Shown: positions 34,480-46,520, counted from the stretch's first letter. The stretch: DNA of 64,000 nt from Isoetes taiwanensis (GCA_021234155.1 JAJEKV010000013.1:10051548-10115547); one strand, 5' to 3'. The notes: generated by a model not told the origin, from the letters alone. Translations and numbers: made by a program.

Positions 34480-36385
34480 GTAATTCTCACCATGCTCTTA
34501 GCCTGCACATGGGCATCCACAAAGGCTTGCATATAAGCCATAACATAAAGACCACAAGAGGTCAGGTCACCTTGTGGAACCTTAGGTCTAATTTCTTTTT
34601 GCACTGAATTCTTCACATAAATATCAATCTTACGAGAACTAGGATTAGTCAATACTGTAATGATATCTTTATGAAGCTCGTAATAGAAAATAACATCAGA
34701 ATTATGCAACATTAAACTCGATTAATAGTGAATGCACTTACATCATGACCATCCTCGTGTCAGCCTGCACATTCTTTAGGGAGTTCAGAATAAGGATAGC
34801 TGGAGAAGACAAGGGGGTGCTGCTACAGTTCTTGGCCTTATCTAAAACAATGATGACCAGTGCATGGTGCATAGGATCCTCAATCTAGATTGGAATCATA
34901 ATGTACTGGCATTTGCTTAATATCATTCCCTGAAGCCCTTTTTGAACTACAACCAATCCAGACTGCACCATTGAAGTTGCATCAGATGACAGTTTGTTAT
35001 AAGCTATTCTGTAGGCTAAAAAATTATCCGCGGGGGAAGAAATAAAATGCGCCATTTATTAGGCATAATGCTAATCAGATACCTATTCACAAAGCAAGTG
35101 AGGTTAGATATTCAATTATAACCATAATGCAAAAAAGAAGCTGATCAAGTTACCTTCCAAATATATCTATATGCCTATTGGACATGTGCCTGTCTCTGCA
35201 AAGACCTTCCACACAATATTTAGTCACCTTGATTAGAGGCTTTTGCTGGAAAGGGTAGCATGGAACTATTTTCAACAAGCTCTCCAGGTTTCTGTAAACC
35301 AAACTTGCATTAGTGAGGAACAAATGAATTGCAACTACAACAGAATCTTACTTACTCTCCTGTGGTGTCATCTCCAGATGCATATGATCGAGCACTCTTA
35401 GATGATGTTTGGCTTCTAGTCCTGCTGAAGTTATCATAAGATTGTTCATATATTACACTTTAACAGGTTCAAGTAAAATAATAAATATTCACCTTTTGGT
35501 TGAAGTTCTATTTTGCATAGACTCCTTCCTTTTTCTTATCTGCTTCTCTAGTTTAACAATCTTGTTTCCTCAACCTTGGTTTCCTCTATGTCATCAAACT
35601 TAGTTGTCTCAACCTTTGTTTTCTCAACCTTTGTTTCCTCAACCCTGGTTTCCTCCACCACCACATCATCCTTTTGGATCTCTTGTACCTCCACCACCTC
35701 TTCCTCTCCATCAATATGGCTACTATCCTCTATCTTTTCAATGGTTGCCTGAACAAAGGCTGCAGAAGAATCACCAAGCTCCAACACTTCTTCATAAATT
35801 AGTCACCAAAGTTAATCAATGTATTGTCATTCCTAATTTTGAGTTAATGCTATACCTGTTGAATCATCACTCAATAGCATTTGAATTTCCTGCTGAAATG
35901 ATGGCATTGGCATAACAGGTTCCCAAATTGGTTCTTTGGAAATTTATATTGTGAAGAAAGACCTGAGGAATCTGGAACTTTATACTGTGAAGAAAAACTT
36001 GAAGAACCTAGAAAAAATGGTGTTTAATAATTGCAGTACACACATGCAAATAGAAGATGCAATATACTGCGGTATTAACTTCATATACCTTTAACTTTTC
36101 AGCCTGTTTGCATAATCCACAAATGTTGAATCGGTTTGCTTGTGGCTATATGGAATTCCAAGTGACATGTCAAGCTCATATGACATGAAAATTAAACTCC
36201 AGGGATTGTAAATCAACCAAATGTGATAGTTACTTACATGTATCCAAGGACTTTACTGGTTCCTCGAGCTCTTTCTCAAAAGACTTTACAAGGTTTACAG
36301 GTGATGCCCATGTAGAAGTATTTCCCAAATCTTCACGACCATTTGTCAAATCCAATACCGTGGAAGAAAGTTCATTAGCTTTTTG
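34480..36385 (-). pseudogene. Ulp1/C48-type cysteine protease gene, multi-exon, broken
   Basis: SUMO-protease-like fold inferred from motifs. The His region is HHALVIIVLDKAKNC, the strand after it is ILILNSLKNVQ, and the Gln and Cys lie in VPQGDLTSCGLYVMAYMQAF. The usual catalytic Asp before SL is Asn here. Exons are supported by splice-like sites: a donor GTAAGT after AT at about 34735, a donor after GRHIDIFG-type sequence near 35155, and a donor GTAAGT after SLDT near 36240. Upstream exons encode SSTVLDLTNGREDLGNTST and a Val-Glu-Glu-Thr-Lys acidic repeat (35787-35548). A stop falls in the protease domain near 34890 (PI-stop-IED). Ulp1-like domains are common passengers or partners in plant DNA transposons. 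Confidence 0.6.
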
Positions 36386-36800
36386 CTATCATCTACGATC
36401 TGAGTAGAATATGTAGCACAATAACGAGGGGTTAATTTTGTATTTTTTGCGTTTTCACTAAGGTTTTACTATGATTTTGTGGTATATTTCAATTGATGTA
36501 CTAATCGCATTACATCTAGAGTCTTGATCACGCTTTCATTATTTTTATGGCACTTAGACAATGGTTTAACCCCTTGAAAAAAAAAAAAATTGTAATATAA
36601 CATGCAAGGCTCAAGAGTTATTATTTAGGGTTCTCCAAGAATGATTAGGGTAAATCGTGCCCTCCAGACCCAATGATTCGAAGCAGTGCCCTCCCAAATC
36701 GTCTGTTGTTCTTCGATCTACACTAGAACTTCTTCGATTTGGGTATGAGGCATAGCTGGGCAATCCTTCTCTGGCAAGCCCGCCTTTTGCCCCAAAAAAT
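36386..36800. other. Non-coding boundary region
   Basis: AT-rich DNA with a 13-A run at about 36577-36589, then GC-richer sequence from about 36640 that runs into the dehydrogenase fragment and may be its former 5' leader. No clear insertion boundary or target duplication was found. Confidence 0.35.
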
Positions 36801-37400
36801 TTGCCCACGTTATGCCGACCTTTACCCAATTCGTCTGCAGGAATTTTTCAATTAAACCCTACTGTTGTTCCGGCAGTTCCTTCAGAGGTCTATCATGTTG
36901 ATCCTAGCTTTGAGAAAGCAGATCTCAGTAGACTTCCTGAGATAAAACCTAATGAAAAGCCCAGAGTTGTTGTGCTGGGATCCGGTTGGGCTGCTTGCAG
37001 GCTCATGAAGGATTTGGATACTAGATTGTATGATATTATTTGCATTTCTCCAAGGAATCATATGGTCTTCACACCCCTTTTTGGCTTCTACTTTGCGTGG
37101 GCACTTTGGAATTCAGATCGGTTGTCGAGCCTGTTGAGGTGATCCAGCCAGCTTTGTCTAAATCAATAGGTTCACGTTATTTTCTAGGAAGATGTATCCG
37201 CATAAACCCACATCATCTACAAGTGCTTTATTCATTGCTTCCACAAAGCATTTCCATACCCTAGGGGTGCTTCGGATTCCATCCTATATTGATGGGCAGA
37301 TCAAGCAGCGTAGCTCCTTTGGGAGTTCAAGAATGTGAAAACGGTTGGAATCAGACTCGGATATTCAGGCTTCAGGTTAGCAGTTCCTTGAACTCATAAA
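36801..37400 (+). pseudogene. Type II NAD(P)H dehydrogenase fragment (NDA-like)
   Basis: The plus-strand translation includes [20 protein letters not shown], the FAD-binding beta-alpha-beta motif with [19 protein letters not shown] follows, and in the next frame [13 protein letters not shown]. This order matches the N-terminal FAD domain of plant alternative (rotenone-insensitive) NADH dehydrogenases, which oxidise NAD(P)H at the inner mitochondrial membrane without pumping protons. A frameshift lies near 37075-37090. No in-frame ATG starts it, and after about 190 codons the match is lost. The second nucleotide-binding domain is absent. It is a truncated copy, probably carried in or inserted between exons of the minus-strand gene. 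Confidence 0.72.
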
Positions 37401-39289
37401 TTATTTTATCCTTCTCGTTTAATCCGATGATCCAATTTCTTCTCCGGCTTCCAACTTGGAAATCCTTCCATGTGCTTAATCTGTCTAGCATCTAACTGTT
37501 CTGACAGCACCGTTTTCCATAATATGTTCATGGGCTCATCTCTTGCCCTATTCAACCTGATTCCTCATTCTATTCAGGGGATTTCTAAGTTCAAGCACAA
37601 AATGAAGCAGAAAAGACAGGTTGGATGTCTTGATTGCATGAGAATATGTGTTTTGACAAGGGAGCTAAATTTTGTGTTGGATGATATCTCTGTAACAATA
37701 TTTGAAAGGCTCACATGTTTTTTTGTAAACAGCAGCTGTGCAGACTTTGAAATATGCCTCAGTTATGTTTTGGCTGCAGATTATACTCGCAAGCGAATTG
37801 CAAGTCCTCCTAAAGCTTAGCTTTTGAAATTTACCTCTTAAGAAGCAGTATGTGGTGTTCAAACAAATGTTTATTCAGTTGATGTGTTTTTTACTAGAAA
37901 GAAGCCTTACATTGGCATACTGATTGTTTGCGAGAATCTAATTCTTTAAGCGGACGACTCCATCATATTGGAAGGCCAGAATCTAATATCTTAACTGGAG
38001 GACTCCGTGATATTGGAAGGCTACCTCCTTATTCTCTGCTTAATGTATATGCCATTATTCACAGCATCTTGTAGCATCCTGTCCCATCACATCTGCTAGG
38101 TATGATTGTAATATGCATTCTCATAGTTTGTACTTTGAAATTAAAGTTCACATTTTAAATTCTGTTTGTACCGAATCTTTGAGAGGCGCAAGGTAAGCGA
38201 ACAACGGATTTTCCACTTGCTTTCTTTTATTACTAGTTATGTAAACGGGATTTGCATCCATTTACAACTTCTTTTGTTGTACTCGTCATCTCATTTTATT
38301 CAATGTGAGGATTGTGTTGAAGGTGAGAAGTCATCAGGAACGGTAGCCTTTGGATGTCCTGAATTGCCTGCTTTTTTGTAATATATGGTAATGCAAAATG
38401 GTAGAAGATGCTTTTAAAGAAAATAAAGTTGTTTCAGGCGCAGAGATTTCATAGGGTAATGCATTTGAGATAAATGCTTCACAAGCCCAAAGCATTATAG
38501 CCTCTCTAATGCCCTAGATGAAAGGTGAATCTATTTAACTATTTATGTAATGACTAACCTTCACATGCTGAATACATGATACTTGTCATGTTGAAATAGG
38601 ATATTTGATGAAATAGGATATTTGAAATTCATTGGGCGATTCTTGCCAAGTTCAATATTTTTATGTATCATATACATTTGCTACATGTTCTTTGTTCTCA
38701 ATATTTGATGGTGCAAATGCCTCTATGAGATCGTGGTGCTGAAATAAGATATTTATGTCCATGCATTTTCTATATATCCTTTGTTCTTTGTTCTTACTAT
38801 TTGATGGTGAGATTCTGCATAGTAAATGTCAGCATCGCCACTCCATTTTCAGGGACCAAAGACGTAAGATACAAAGATGGTCCTATTTGCTGATCTTTGT
38901 AAAACGCATGTCCATATGGAATTAAAACTCCTATTTGTATATTTCTTGGCACTTACATACTTACATAAACAGGCTAACTGGCCCATAAAGTTTACCTATG
39001 TTTGCTTTAGTTAGGGCCCGAAGAGCCCAAAATTTTTTTTAATATAACAATCAACACACAACTACCATTAACATTATTAACACAAACCATTGCATTTAAC
39101 ACATTTAAATTAAAATCCCCCTTAAACCCCCTTTGGTTTGGGTGCATATTCACACGGGGGGTTAAGAAAAGGAATATGCCTGATTAACAAGACTACAATA
39201 TCATACCCTTTTCTGGTTTCCTTATGCTACCAAAGTCACCTGCATCAGACATTAAGTATATCAGATCATCAACTAAGAAATGTATTCTT
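37401..39289. other. No recognisable gene; possible dehydrogenase introns or decayed DNA
   Basis: T-rich, intron-like sequence with frames under 120 codons that match nothing known to me. Direct repeats of AATCTAAT and ATTGGAAGGC occur around 37935-38020. The segment 38575-38830 repeats the words TGAAATAGGATATTTGA and TTTGTTCTTTGTTCT. Confidence 0.4.
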
Positions 39290-39425
39290 AATGTACTTTA
39301 CAAGGTACAGTCAATGAAATAAAATTAACTAACTATGTATTGCAATGTATCAATTTGGTAATGTACTCTGATTTAAAATTTAAATGTACTCAATGTACTC
39401 TTGAAATGTACTGAATGTACTTTGA
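39290..39425. repeat. Cluster of ATGTACT motifs, inverted relative to 8217-8285
   Basis: Six copies of ATGTACT, four of them within 50 bp (about 39384-39422). This is the reverse complement of the AGTACAT unit arrayed at 8217-8285. It lies between the RING-like and the Ulp1-like exons on the minus strand. Confidence 0.5.
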
Positions 39426-39829
39426 AATTCATTGTTCTAAAGTACAATCAATGTAAACAAAGCTAGCTGATATTGTACTCTGCCCACTGATGAGTCATGA
39501 AGTATTCAACATAAATCAGAATGTAATTTTGACAGCAACAATAGCAATGTATCTGTCAATTGCTACATTATATAGTTCTCAATAACAAGTAATCAGCTAT
39601 CTATATTACTGCTATCTGATGTGCACATGAAATTAAAAACTCTCATCTTTAAAAATAAGTAGTCTATTTGGCAGATTATACATGAGTGAACCCACATTAT
39701 CCAACTACAAAAACTATGTATCTAAATGCTCAATGTAAATGCAAGCCTAAAACCTTCATGTAAAAAAGAATCTAACTATTAAAAAAAGAAAAGAAATTGT
39801 AATTCAACTGTACATGTACTAACCTTTTG

Positions 39830-40995
39830 TTGCAAGCAGTCCAAGTGCTACAGGGCAAATTGCTATTCCATGAGCAATCAGGATCAACACATGAAATCTT
39901 TGTGCTAGCAAGATAGGATATACACGGAGACAATAAGGATGTCTGCATAGTGCCAGAACCATCGGATTCATACCAAAAGATTGCTCACAATATGTACATG
40001 AAGAAAAAGGTTGAACAATAATCTGATATGCAAGAATTGTAGGCTGAAGAGCTGTAAAGTAAGGATCGAGGAATGTTCTAAAAATTCCCTCAGTTCCATT
40101 ATTTTTTGGTCTCCTGCCTCAGCTGAGCTCATATCAACAGATATAGCTTGAATCTTTGCATCTACATGTTTCAATTCGGTGAGATTCATGTCAATATATT
40201 TCTAGAGCTATTCTTGATTCCTTTTGCTCGATAGCATCCTCAACTTTCCATTTTAAGTGCTGAAATCTTATGGCACTTTCAGATGTTTGGTCCAGCTTTG
40301 ATTGTTGATCCTCCAATGCTGCCATTTTTGCTTCAACATTCCTCTCTGCTTCCTGGACCAACCTAATATAAAGTGCTCTCTTCCCTTCCTTGTGCTTCAA
40401 TGTATCAAGGATCTCTTGCCTTTTTTCCTTTAACTCAGTTAATTTCTTGCATAAAGATGTCTTTACGTTAGATCTTTGTGTAACTCTTAGCTGAAGTTCT
40501 TGGGCCTTTTGCATTTGCATTGCTAGATTTCACTGTCACCACCTCATTAGATAGATCAGAATCCTTTTGCTTCGACCTGACCCATGTTTTAACATCTTCC
40601 CACTCCACTTCCGCACCTTTCAGATGTAACGCAAATGCCCTTGCGAAGTACAGAGGGACATAGTGATTCATAACATCTTATCTTCCAAAAGCAAATTCAT
40701 ACCATTTGCAGAATTCTTCTGTTCACTTTATATCAATTCTGTCATCCTTATAGCCATACCTGCTTGGTGCTTCATCACCCCATATCTCTCTTACCATAGC
40801 ATCATACTTCTCGTAAACATCACAAAAATTCAGTTGTCTGAGTTGTCTTACAGAAAACCTGGTGTCATCAGGAGGTAAAAATTCTCTTTTGGCATGTGAA
40901 CTTGAAGCTTTCTTATTTGCTGGAGGCTTTCCGAGCCTTGGAGACTTTCTTGAACCCTTGGTTGGTGTCTTCTTTGGGGTCTTTGCCATGTTCAT
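39830..40995 (-). pseudogene. Basic, coiled-coil, RING-like protein gene (broken)
   Basis: Minus strand. It starts at 40995 with a basic tail, MAKTPKKTPTKGSRKSPRLG, typical of a nuclear DNA-binding or targeting segment. A globular part follows with VREIWGDEAPSRYGYKDD and VPLYFARAFALHLKGAEVEW. Next is a coiled coil of about 100 residues rich in Lys, Glu and Leu (40520-40192). The end, at about 40010-39830, has SSCTYCEQSFGMNPMVLALC then RHPYC, a C..C(13)C.H..C pattern. In the other frame CVDPDC-like cysteines continue it. This suggests a RING or related zinc domain broken by a frameshift. A splice donor follows at about 39828. Probably the N-terminal half of the gene whose C-terminal half is the Ulp1 domain. 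Confidence 0.45.
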
Positions 40996-40999
40996 AGTA

Positions 41000-41985
41000 C
41001 CTGCAAAATGAACAAAGCAACAAATTTGATTTCATAAGAAAAATTCGCCCGAAATATTTGAAGATCAGACCTTAAGCCAAATGCATTGGTTATAATCATG
41101 TTAAACCTACATCGATTTAGCTTTTACAATACTGCTTTTTGATTTTTAATCCATAGAACCAGTTCTGTTACTTTTTGAATTCATTTTCGGACTGACATCA
41201 CAAAAAATTAAAACCACAAACGGATATGCAGTGCTCTGAACCGGTTCAAACTTTCTAGCAGTGCAAATTCTTGGAAAAAAAAACCAATGCGAGCTCCCAC
41301 TCGGTTAGCCAAAAAACAAGGGGAACAAAATGGAGGGAATTTTTGGTACAGTCGAATAATGACGTTTTCTTTAACGATGGCAATTAAAAACTTTCTATAA
41401 TTAAAATACATAACCTAATATGTAATGTATTCAAATGACCCTTTTTTATCACCCTAGCGTGCTTATACCCGGCAGCGATGTCGTGCTTCAAAATCATACA
41501 TTCGGTGGTGTTGTAAACAAGTTTGTTGGACTTGCTCCTACTGTTGGCAATCACCTCGACATGTCAAACACAAAATGAACTGTATCTGTAGCACCTCAAA
41601 GGCCTTCTAATGTCCTGCGGACTTGAAAATTATTGTAATATTTCCAATTTTGTAGGCAACAATTCTTAATAGAGCATTAGTAGAAAAAACATCGATCCTC
41701 GAGGATGCCATAGACAAGAGACAAGTGGCCAGAAATATGAAAATGATATTGCTAAACGTTGTCGACCATCATCATCTGTTAGTAGAGGGAAAGTTCTATT
41801 TGGTTGGATATGGGGATACTATAGTCCTCCAGGGAGAGCACTTAGGCACATAAAACACTCATTTTATGGCCAGGTACTGATCATGTGGCTAGTGAAGAGG
41901 ATCTCTGGGTGGCTAAGTGTGCCCTTGCACATGAACTAGATTAGTCCTTTCGATTCTATTAAGTCTCTGAGCAAGGGCTTCTTTC
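41000..41985. other. No recognised gene
   Basis: Contains the inverted AAATTCCCTCCA motif near 41330-41345. At 41640-41820 a plus-strand patch reads ALVEKTSILEDAIDKRQVAR and then KMILLNVVDHHHLLVEGKFY. It looks like former coding sequence but matches no family I know. Confidence 0.3.
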
Positions 41986-41989
41986 TCAT

Positions 41990-42330
41990 CATGTTCAAAA
42001 GTGCAGAAGATGTTGATAAATTGGTGGCAAGGGCAATGGACTCCATGGGTGGTACAATTGTTCTCTTTTAAAACTATTTCCCAAGATTTTCAATTGACAT
42101 ACCTTTGCTTTCAAATAGCTGATTTGACTCCTGACTTGCTTGTCCCTTCTTTTCTTAAGTCTATTGCAAGAGCATTGGTGTGTGCATATTGCACATTCCA
42201 TCACTGGAGGCGTGAAGATCTATGTGGCTCTTCTGATGGAGAAGCACCTCCCCAAGCATGTGGTCATTCAAACTGATCAGTTTTACTCCTTCTTTAAGCT
42301 TCATCTGCTAAATGCTGAAGATTTATCTTG
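41990..42330 (+). pseudogene. Possible LINE ORF1 (DUF4283-like) remnant
   Basis: Frames read MFKSAEDVDKLVARAMDSMG followed by a strand-like TIVLF, then after decay SLLFLSLLQEHWCVHIAHS, and GVKIYVALLMEKHLPKHVVI. This resembles the DUF4283 pattern of plant LINE ORF1 proteins (a short RNA-binding fold, then an I...G segment and A.V.VEI....PLP..V.I). The similarity is loose and interrupted, and no endonuclease follows. Confidence 0.3.
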
Positions 42331-44930
42331 ATGGTTTCTATCTTTGTACCCCTGCCTGTAGCATCCTCGATTTTGGCCCCTGCTAGCGTGCCTCATTTTG
42401 CAACTGCAGGCCACAATCGAGCAACTCAATATCCCAATAGAAGACAGTCTTACAGACAACAAAAAGTGGTACAAACTCTAGTGAGCAGAAAAAATGCATA
42501 ATGGCAAAAACCCAATTTGAAGTTGATAAAAGTAAAAATTGACCTGCAAGGACTGCAAAACATAATCAGCTTAGTTGCTCATTATGTGAAACAAAACTGT
42601 TTCAACAGGGATCCACATGACAACCCCATTTGTTTATTACTTCAACAGCTGTCAGCTCTCTATCTACAAGTTTTGGAACAAGGAATAGACCTCGCGAATT
42701 CATTCTCATCCTGCACCATAAAATGCCTTTATTCCTTTTCCATCACACAACTCTCATCCATGCCCTATACAAAGGATGGTTGTTTCCTCTGGAAGCAATA
42801 TTGATTTATATGCTTGAGGTAAGTTCGAGTTGTAATATAATCATGAACATGAATTAGACTAGTTAAAGCTCTACAAGAATCGAGGCCAAGCCATTTCGTG
42901 CCTAGGATCTAGAAACTTTACAATAGCAGAGACTCAAGGCATCTTAGAAGCTTTCAAGGCTATCCTCAACTCCCATATAGCAAAAGAGACACTGTCTCCC
43001 TCCAAGAAGCATATATCTTGGTTATCTCCATCATTTAGTTCTGGTACACCAATATCCTCATGGATCAGAATATGCCGTTTATAAAGTGAGAAGTCACACA
43101 CCACGAAGCCCCTTGAGTAGATTCAAATTTTCTCAAAAATTCGAAGATATATAAAGATCCTTACAATTCCAAAGTTAGTAGGACATTTCAAAATTGAGTA
43201 GGATGTGTCCAATTAAAAACCGAAATGCTAGAACAAAGTCCAAATTCAAAAAAATTAAGAAATTTACATCAATATAATCAAAACGTAGCATTAGAGTATA
43301 ATAGACGTTATTGGAGCAGTGATCATGTTTACATGACCGCGTGAGCTAATGTAGCATCTATGTTAGAACTTTCTAAGATTCAATCCTAAACCTAAACTAG
43401 TTCCCGCACCTTACGATGGCACTCAGAGATGCGAATACTATTCGATTCTTGCCGAAACACGGGCCAATAATCTTCTAACTTGGCATGCTCATGTTCCCAA
43501 AGTAGTTTAGCATTTTTCCATTGTCGAAGCAGATCATATCCATTCTTGGATGTTTTATGTATGGTTTTTCTTTGTTCTGATGGTTTTTAATTTTCTTAAG
43601 GGCATGCAAAGATATGGCTGTACATGCATTTTCTAGTCATTTATGCATGCCACATATTCAATTTTTGTTCTATTATTCTCATATCCTTGATTGCGACTAT
43701 TTTTCCCTCCAATCTTCCATTTATGTGCGTTCTAGATCAATTTCCATGAGGGTTGATAATGTGGCATACAATCTATACAAATCATTTTAGGGCCGCGGAT
43801 GATCGACACCTTTCTGAGAATATCTCGGTTTGGGAAGATCCAAGCCACCGGCATGGGGTCAGCATGGGGTCAAATTGACCCCATTTAATAGGAGCGCTCA
43901 TTGCACAAAACCATGGCTTGAAGCAAAATACAAAAGAGGAGCTTGTGAATACAGTACCACAAAGGAAGTAGATTAATTGAAACTATATCAACAACAATCA
44001 TTGCAGCCTTGAATGGTGCAAATCCGACCTCTGCCGTAGCTGTGGCACTGCTCAACAGTTTAACCGCCGCTACGATGCTGGTCATTAATCGCTTCCAACC
44101 ATTCTAGCTTGCAGACGAGCAAAGGGGAGCTTCCAGATTCATCAAATCCCTCGTCAAGGAAATTAAGGGCACCCTTTGCATCGATCTCAGCCTCAGAGAA
44201 GATGTGCATGCACTTTGGCAAGAAAAAACCCTAGACTGCAAAAAATTGCCCAGTCTTTTCCTCTTCCTCTCACTCCAAACACACTCGACAAATTTCCCAA
44301 AGGGCTTTTCCCAATCTGATTTACCCAAGTAGATGAATCCACGCTTGAAATTCCAGTCACCAATCCTTGCAATGGATGGACTCCAGAAATAGCCGAAGAT
44401 TTGAAGAAGGTAGATTAGGAAGAAGGATATTCAGGAATACGTGGTTTTGGGAGAAAGAGCTCTGAAGCTAAACACAGTACTAGCTGTCGCTGCACCGGCT
44501 ATGGCGTTGTGTGCTGCACCAAAGGTCTCCCAAATTGAAAACATGCACCAGGAAACCGGAAGCTCTGGCGCCATGGCTTCCGGCAGCCATCCGCTTCCAA
44601 CACCTATGCCCATGGCCCATGGCCAGAATAGAACAAATCTGAGCGCAATCCATAGCACATGTCCACAAAGGAATAATGATTCTATTTGGAATCCACCAGT
44701 CCAGCATCAACATTCTACATATTCGTGTTACAAACATATGGTTTTTGATTGTGCAAACATTATAGCTAAAAAAGAAAGGAAAAAATAGAACTTTACATTC
44801 AAAAGCTTGATCATGTGGCTATGATCAAGCCTTTGAAGGTAGAGTTCTAATTTTCCCATTTCTTTTTAAGCTATATACGACTAAAATTATGATCTTTCTA
44901 TAGCTCGCACTTTAGCTTCTCCTCAATTCT
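42331..44930. other. No recognised gene; exon-like patches near 44050-44320 and 44440-44680
   Basis: Mostly AT-rich. On the minus strand about 44200-44050 reads EAEIDAKGALNFLDEGFDES and then SPLLVCKLEWLEAIND. On the plus strand 44441-44690 reads LNTVLAVAAPAMALCAAPKV. Both look like former exons, with higher GC content, but I cannot assign families. A palindrome, AAAGCTTGATCATGTGGCTATGATCAAGCTTTGA-like, spans about 44800-44836. Confidence 0.3.
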
Positions 44931-44935
44931 TAATC

Positions 44936-45204
44936 TCCCCCACTAGAACTATGGCCGTCCTCAAGCATCATACTTCCAATGTGGACACAACCAATACCCT
45001 TTTTTTTTTTTTTGAAAACACCGTACTTTCCCTCCACGTGGAGACCCATTTACAATCTCTTTCACTAGAACTATGCTCATCCTCGAGCATCATACACAAT
45101 CAACACTGTACTTCCCTTCCACGGTGGATTTATGTCTTGTATGATGGCCATGTCATCTATGCCTCACACGCAGACTCGAATTCGAAACCTGCTCTGATAC
45201 CAAA
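44936..45204 (-). mobile_element. LTR-retrotransposon internal end with primer-binding site
   Basis: TGGTATCAGAGC reads on the minus strand at 45202-45191, two bases from an LTR starting at 45205, so the element ran leftward. Inside it, a unit beginning CACTAGAACTATGNNCRTCCTC is repeated twice about 120 bp apart (44941 and 45063), with a T run at 45000-45013. Only the extreme 5' untranslated end remains; no gag. Confidence 0.6.
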
Positions 45205-45733
45205 TGTAACGTTCCTTAACCATCCCGCCTAATCAACTAGCCAAACCATCCGAATATTTATGGGAAATTTATCGCACCCTCTTATGGTGGCGTTAGGAAA
45301 TGCCCCAAAGGCACATCATTAAGGGTGCATCCCCATTGGGCCGGAACTGAGTTTTCCCTCTCCTCCACATCAATAAATCTAGAACAACCATTCCCATTGC
45401 GATCTTATCTCGCCACCAAAAAGAAGACAAAGGAATCAACAATAGAAATATTGCGAGAAGACAAAATTCTTATAATTCCCTGCTAGAAGACAAACTGACT
45501 TTTGATTTAGTAGGATAGAACTTTAGAATTTTTTTGTGTCATGTAGGGTAAAACCAGGAGGAGAAACATTGTTTTTTGTTGTGATTTGCCACGAAACAAA
45601 AGGAGAGGTCTATTTCGGTGTGATAAGTGGAGTCATATATGAAGCCAAACAAACTATCATGTGATGTTGAGTTTCATCTAGAGACCCATTTTGGTCGAAT
45701 GGTGGTGCATCCTATGCCCCATGGTCCGTTACA
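45205..45733 (-). repeat. LTR (529 bp) of the minus-strand element
   Basis: Begins TGTAACG and ends CGTTACA on the plus strand, perfect 7-bp terminal inverted repeats. It sits directly beside a tRNA-Met primer-binding site. The other LTR is not in the window as far as I can see. Confidence 0.65.
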
Positions 45734-45806
45734 ATATCTGTCGCTGATAACGGAGTACGAAAATATGCTGACCTTTTTTAGGTATAGCCGCGAAATTTAG
45801 GCAAAA

Positions 45807-46520
45807 GGGAAATTTACCCAAATAACCCTAATTGTTGACTTAATTCCCAAAAAGCCCTTCGTATTTGTGAAATTCCCAAAATGCCCTTAATTCTGAAGTA
45901 TTTTCCCAAATAGCCCCCTTGTAATTTAAAAATCACCAAAAGCTAGAGATAAGCCCATCATTCTAACACTAGAAATGGTCGAAGACTACTAACTTTATAA
46001 AAATCGTATTGAAGTGAAGCTTTGTGTGCATCTTGTGGAGAAGCTGCTTTATACCCATACATGTTACTTGTAGAGCTCATTTTGCTATTTATATGATGTC
46101 CGTATCTATCCTCCAAATATTGAACTTCTTGAAAATAATGAATTGCTACCTCCTGCAACATGTCATCCTCCTGGTAGGCCTAAAAGAAAGCGGGATAGGA
46201 CAGAAGACAGGGATTGAAAAAAGTGTGTATACAAGTGCACATTGTGGTAATGTCGGGCATAATGAAGGCAGAAATTCTATTTGACATTTTTGTTGCATAT
46301 TTTTGTCATAATAATTATTATCCAAATTATTGTCATCTGTAAGAACCATTTGCTCTTAGAAAATGATCCTCTATTGTAAAACGTGCTTTTTGGTGATTTT
46401 TAAAATACAAAGGGCTATTTGGGAAAATACTTAAGAATTAAGGACATTTTGGGAATTTCAAAAATACAAAGGGCTTTTGAGAATTGAGTCAACAATTAAA
46501 GTTATTTTGGTAAATTTCCC
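45807..46520 (+). mobile_element. Mutator-like (MULE) deletion derivative, 714 bp
   Basis: Long terminal inverted repeats of about 135 bp: 45807-45942 begins GGGAAATTTACCCAAATAAC, and 46384-46520 is its diverged reverse complement. Between them a plus-strand patch (46080-46290) reads DVRIYPPNIELLENNELLPP, then HPPGRPKRKRDRTEDRD and a CGNVGHN-like zinc knuckle. This is the signature C-terminal tail of MuDR-family transposases. Long TIRs around a transposase scrap fit a Mutator-like element that lost its centre. A stop splits the tail. The expected 9-bp duplication is not visible. Confidence 0.68.
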
